A stretch of 64,000 bases of DNA from Acanthaster planci (taxonomy: Eukaryota; Echinodermata; Asteroidea; Valvatida; Acanthasteridae): contig NW_019091549.1 of the NCBI RefSeq assembly GCF_001949145.1, positions 1-64,000 of the forward strand, read 5' to 3'. The notes below the pieces were generated by a model. It searched no databases. It was not told where the DNA came from and saw nothing but the letters and a program-made list of their open reading frames with translations. Of the stretch, positions 63,037 to 64,000 are shown piece after piece (the first letter of the stretch is position 1; each line of letters opens with the position of its first letter). Both the position numbers and the translations under genes were made by a program.

Positions 63037-63053
63037 GACACTAGGTGGCGCTA
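63037..63053 (+). promoter_or_regulatory. CTCF-like motif
   Basis: GACACTAGGTGGCGCTA fits the CTCF core at nearly every position. Related words are at 5034-5049 (minus, CAACAGAGGGCGACAT) and 35853-35868 (minus, GGTGCCTAGAGGGCAA). It could also be a repeat end, since it abuts transposon sequence. Confidence 0.3.
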
Positions 63054-63073
63054 CTCACAATGAAAATAAAGTA

Positions 63074-63202
63074 TCAGGCCGTGTCCAAATCACTTGGCTA
63101 CTGCTGGAAATTACGCACGAATCTGTGGCACTGGCCGCGACCAGTTCGCATTATGTCGTGTGTAAATTCCGGCCGTAGCCAAGTGATTCGGACACGGCCG
63201 TA
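63074..63202. mobile_element. Palindromic MITE with GGCCGTGTCCxAATC ends, family D
   Basis: AGGCCGTGTCCAAATCACTT (63076-63095) pairs with AAGTGATTCGGACACGGCCG (63181-63200); TGGCTAC and GGAAxTTACxCACGA continue the pairing inward. Arms are long and well kept, so this is the youngest-looking member of the family in the window. Confidence 0.65.
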
Positions 63203-63469
63203 TATTATCGACTCTTGTAAAGAATATTGTTTTGGCAAACTTAACGTTATAAAAAGAAAGGAGAATCCCATTTAGTGAATTCTTGTGTCTTCTTTGTTTT
63301 ACTAATCCTTTTATAACAACGTCCTTTTGTCTAGTCCCTTTCACTTTGAGAAAACGAGAGCCAATCTGCATCGAGTTTTATCGGTATCCAAGTTTCTCGT
63401 GTTACCCTGGCACATGAGACCAGTAAAGTGTTTCAGCGGAAAATAAAAAAAGCGAAAAATATTCTCAAG

Positions 63470-63926
63470 TTGAATTCAGGCCCATTGAAAACAGAGTCAA
63501 ATCAACATTGTTCGGGGCCCAATAATATGCGCACCAACATCCATGAGGCATCTGAAACACACGTTGAATTATTGTATGGTCCATAATCTTTTACTTTCTT
63601 TTCATTACATTTTGAGTTATTCCCTCAAAACAAAATTACCCTCCAAGAAGTGATTTTTCCAAAGTCTGCTTGTAGCCCGGCATTTTCAAGTGACAACCCT
63701 CAACTTTCTGGGGCACTTAGGACTATTTTTCAATGGTATTTTGTAACCATCCTGCTCTCAGATGAAAGCCCAAAGACCCAGGGAGTTGATTCTGGCAAAG
63801 ATTTACACAATCTCACCATTTGGGGGGCCATACAATCTCCTTTTTCAAAAGATACTGTTGGGGGCACTTTTAATGCTAATGAGCTGGCCAGAAATTCTCG
63901 CTTGAATTAGTGGACTGCACCCTTTA
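63470..63926 (+). mobile_element. Non-autonomous TIR transposon, family C copy 2
   Basis: Matches the reverse complement of 11464-11898, including CCCATTGAAAACAG, ACCCAGGGAGTTGAT, TTTACACAATCTCACCATTT and TTTTAATGCTAATGAGCTGG. The right end CTTGAATTAGTGGACTGC with ACCCTTT is well preserved (63901-63926); the left end is eroded to GAATTCAGGCCCATTG. Small gaps separate the two copies. No transposase. Confidence 0.72.
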
Positions 63927-64000
63927 GTACATGGCATGCACTGCAGAAGAAAAGTGACTTGCTGCGCCGGCAACCAGCTACTGGCGGGTACGGGTACTTA

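Overview
This is gene-poor animal nuclear DNA with only one protein-coding gene I can support: an LMO4-type LIM-only gene on the + strand. It has large introns, canonical GT/AG splice sites, AT-rich spacers, many small inverted-repeat transposons and a tRNA-derived SINE. The two LIM domains resemble vertebrate LMO4 far more than LMO1-3. The 8-mer TAGGCCTA occurs at least 12 times and TACATGTA at least 14 times, a word bias I associate with echinoderm genomes. My best guess is an invertebrate deuterostome, probably an echinoderm. That is inference; no species-specific marker was found.

Layout. From 1 to about 36.9 kb there is no convincing gene: spacer, several foldback/MITE elements, one SINE carrying a nested MITE, degenerate simple repeats, and islands dense in TAAT-type homeodomain sites that may be regulatory. 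From about 36.96 to 38.1 kb lies a CpG-richer stretch, a plausible promoter and 5' UTR. The gene then runs as a short first coding exon (38096-38135), a 2.05-kb intron, the LIM1 exon (40185-40425), a 9.1-kb intron and the LIM2 exon (49562-49811). The three pieces are phase-compatible and give 177 codons. The last, probably very short, coding exon was not located. From 49.8 to 64 kb the sequence is again gene-free, with candidate regulatory islands, a hAT-like MITE, other MITEs and a 1-kb foldback element near the right edge.

How it works together. LMO4 proteins have no DNA-binding domain; they bridge LDB1 and DNA-binding partners (bHLH, GATA, LIM-homeodomain factors) in the nucleus. A small developmental adaptor surrounded by tens of kilobases of gene-free DNA with clustered homeodomain, Sox and E-box motifs fits a regulatory landscape. 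The islands named here are chosen by eye and need cross-species alignment. I found no complete transposase, reverse transcriptase, CRISPR array, rRNA, functional tRNA gene or viral gene. No new protein system is apparent; the most interesting unexplained structure is the nested and foldback repeats and the proposed upstream LMO4 exon.
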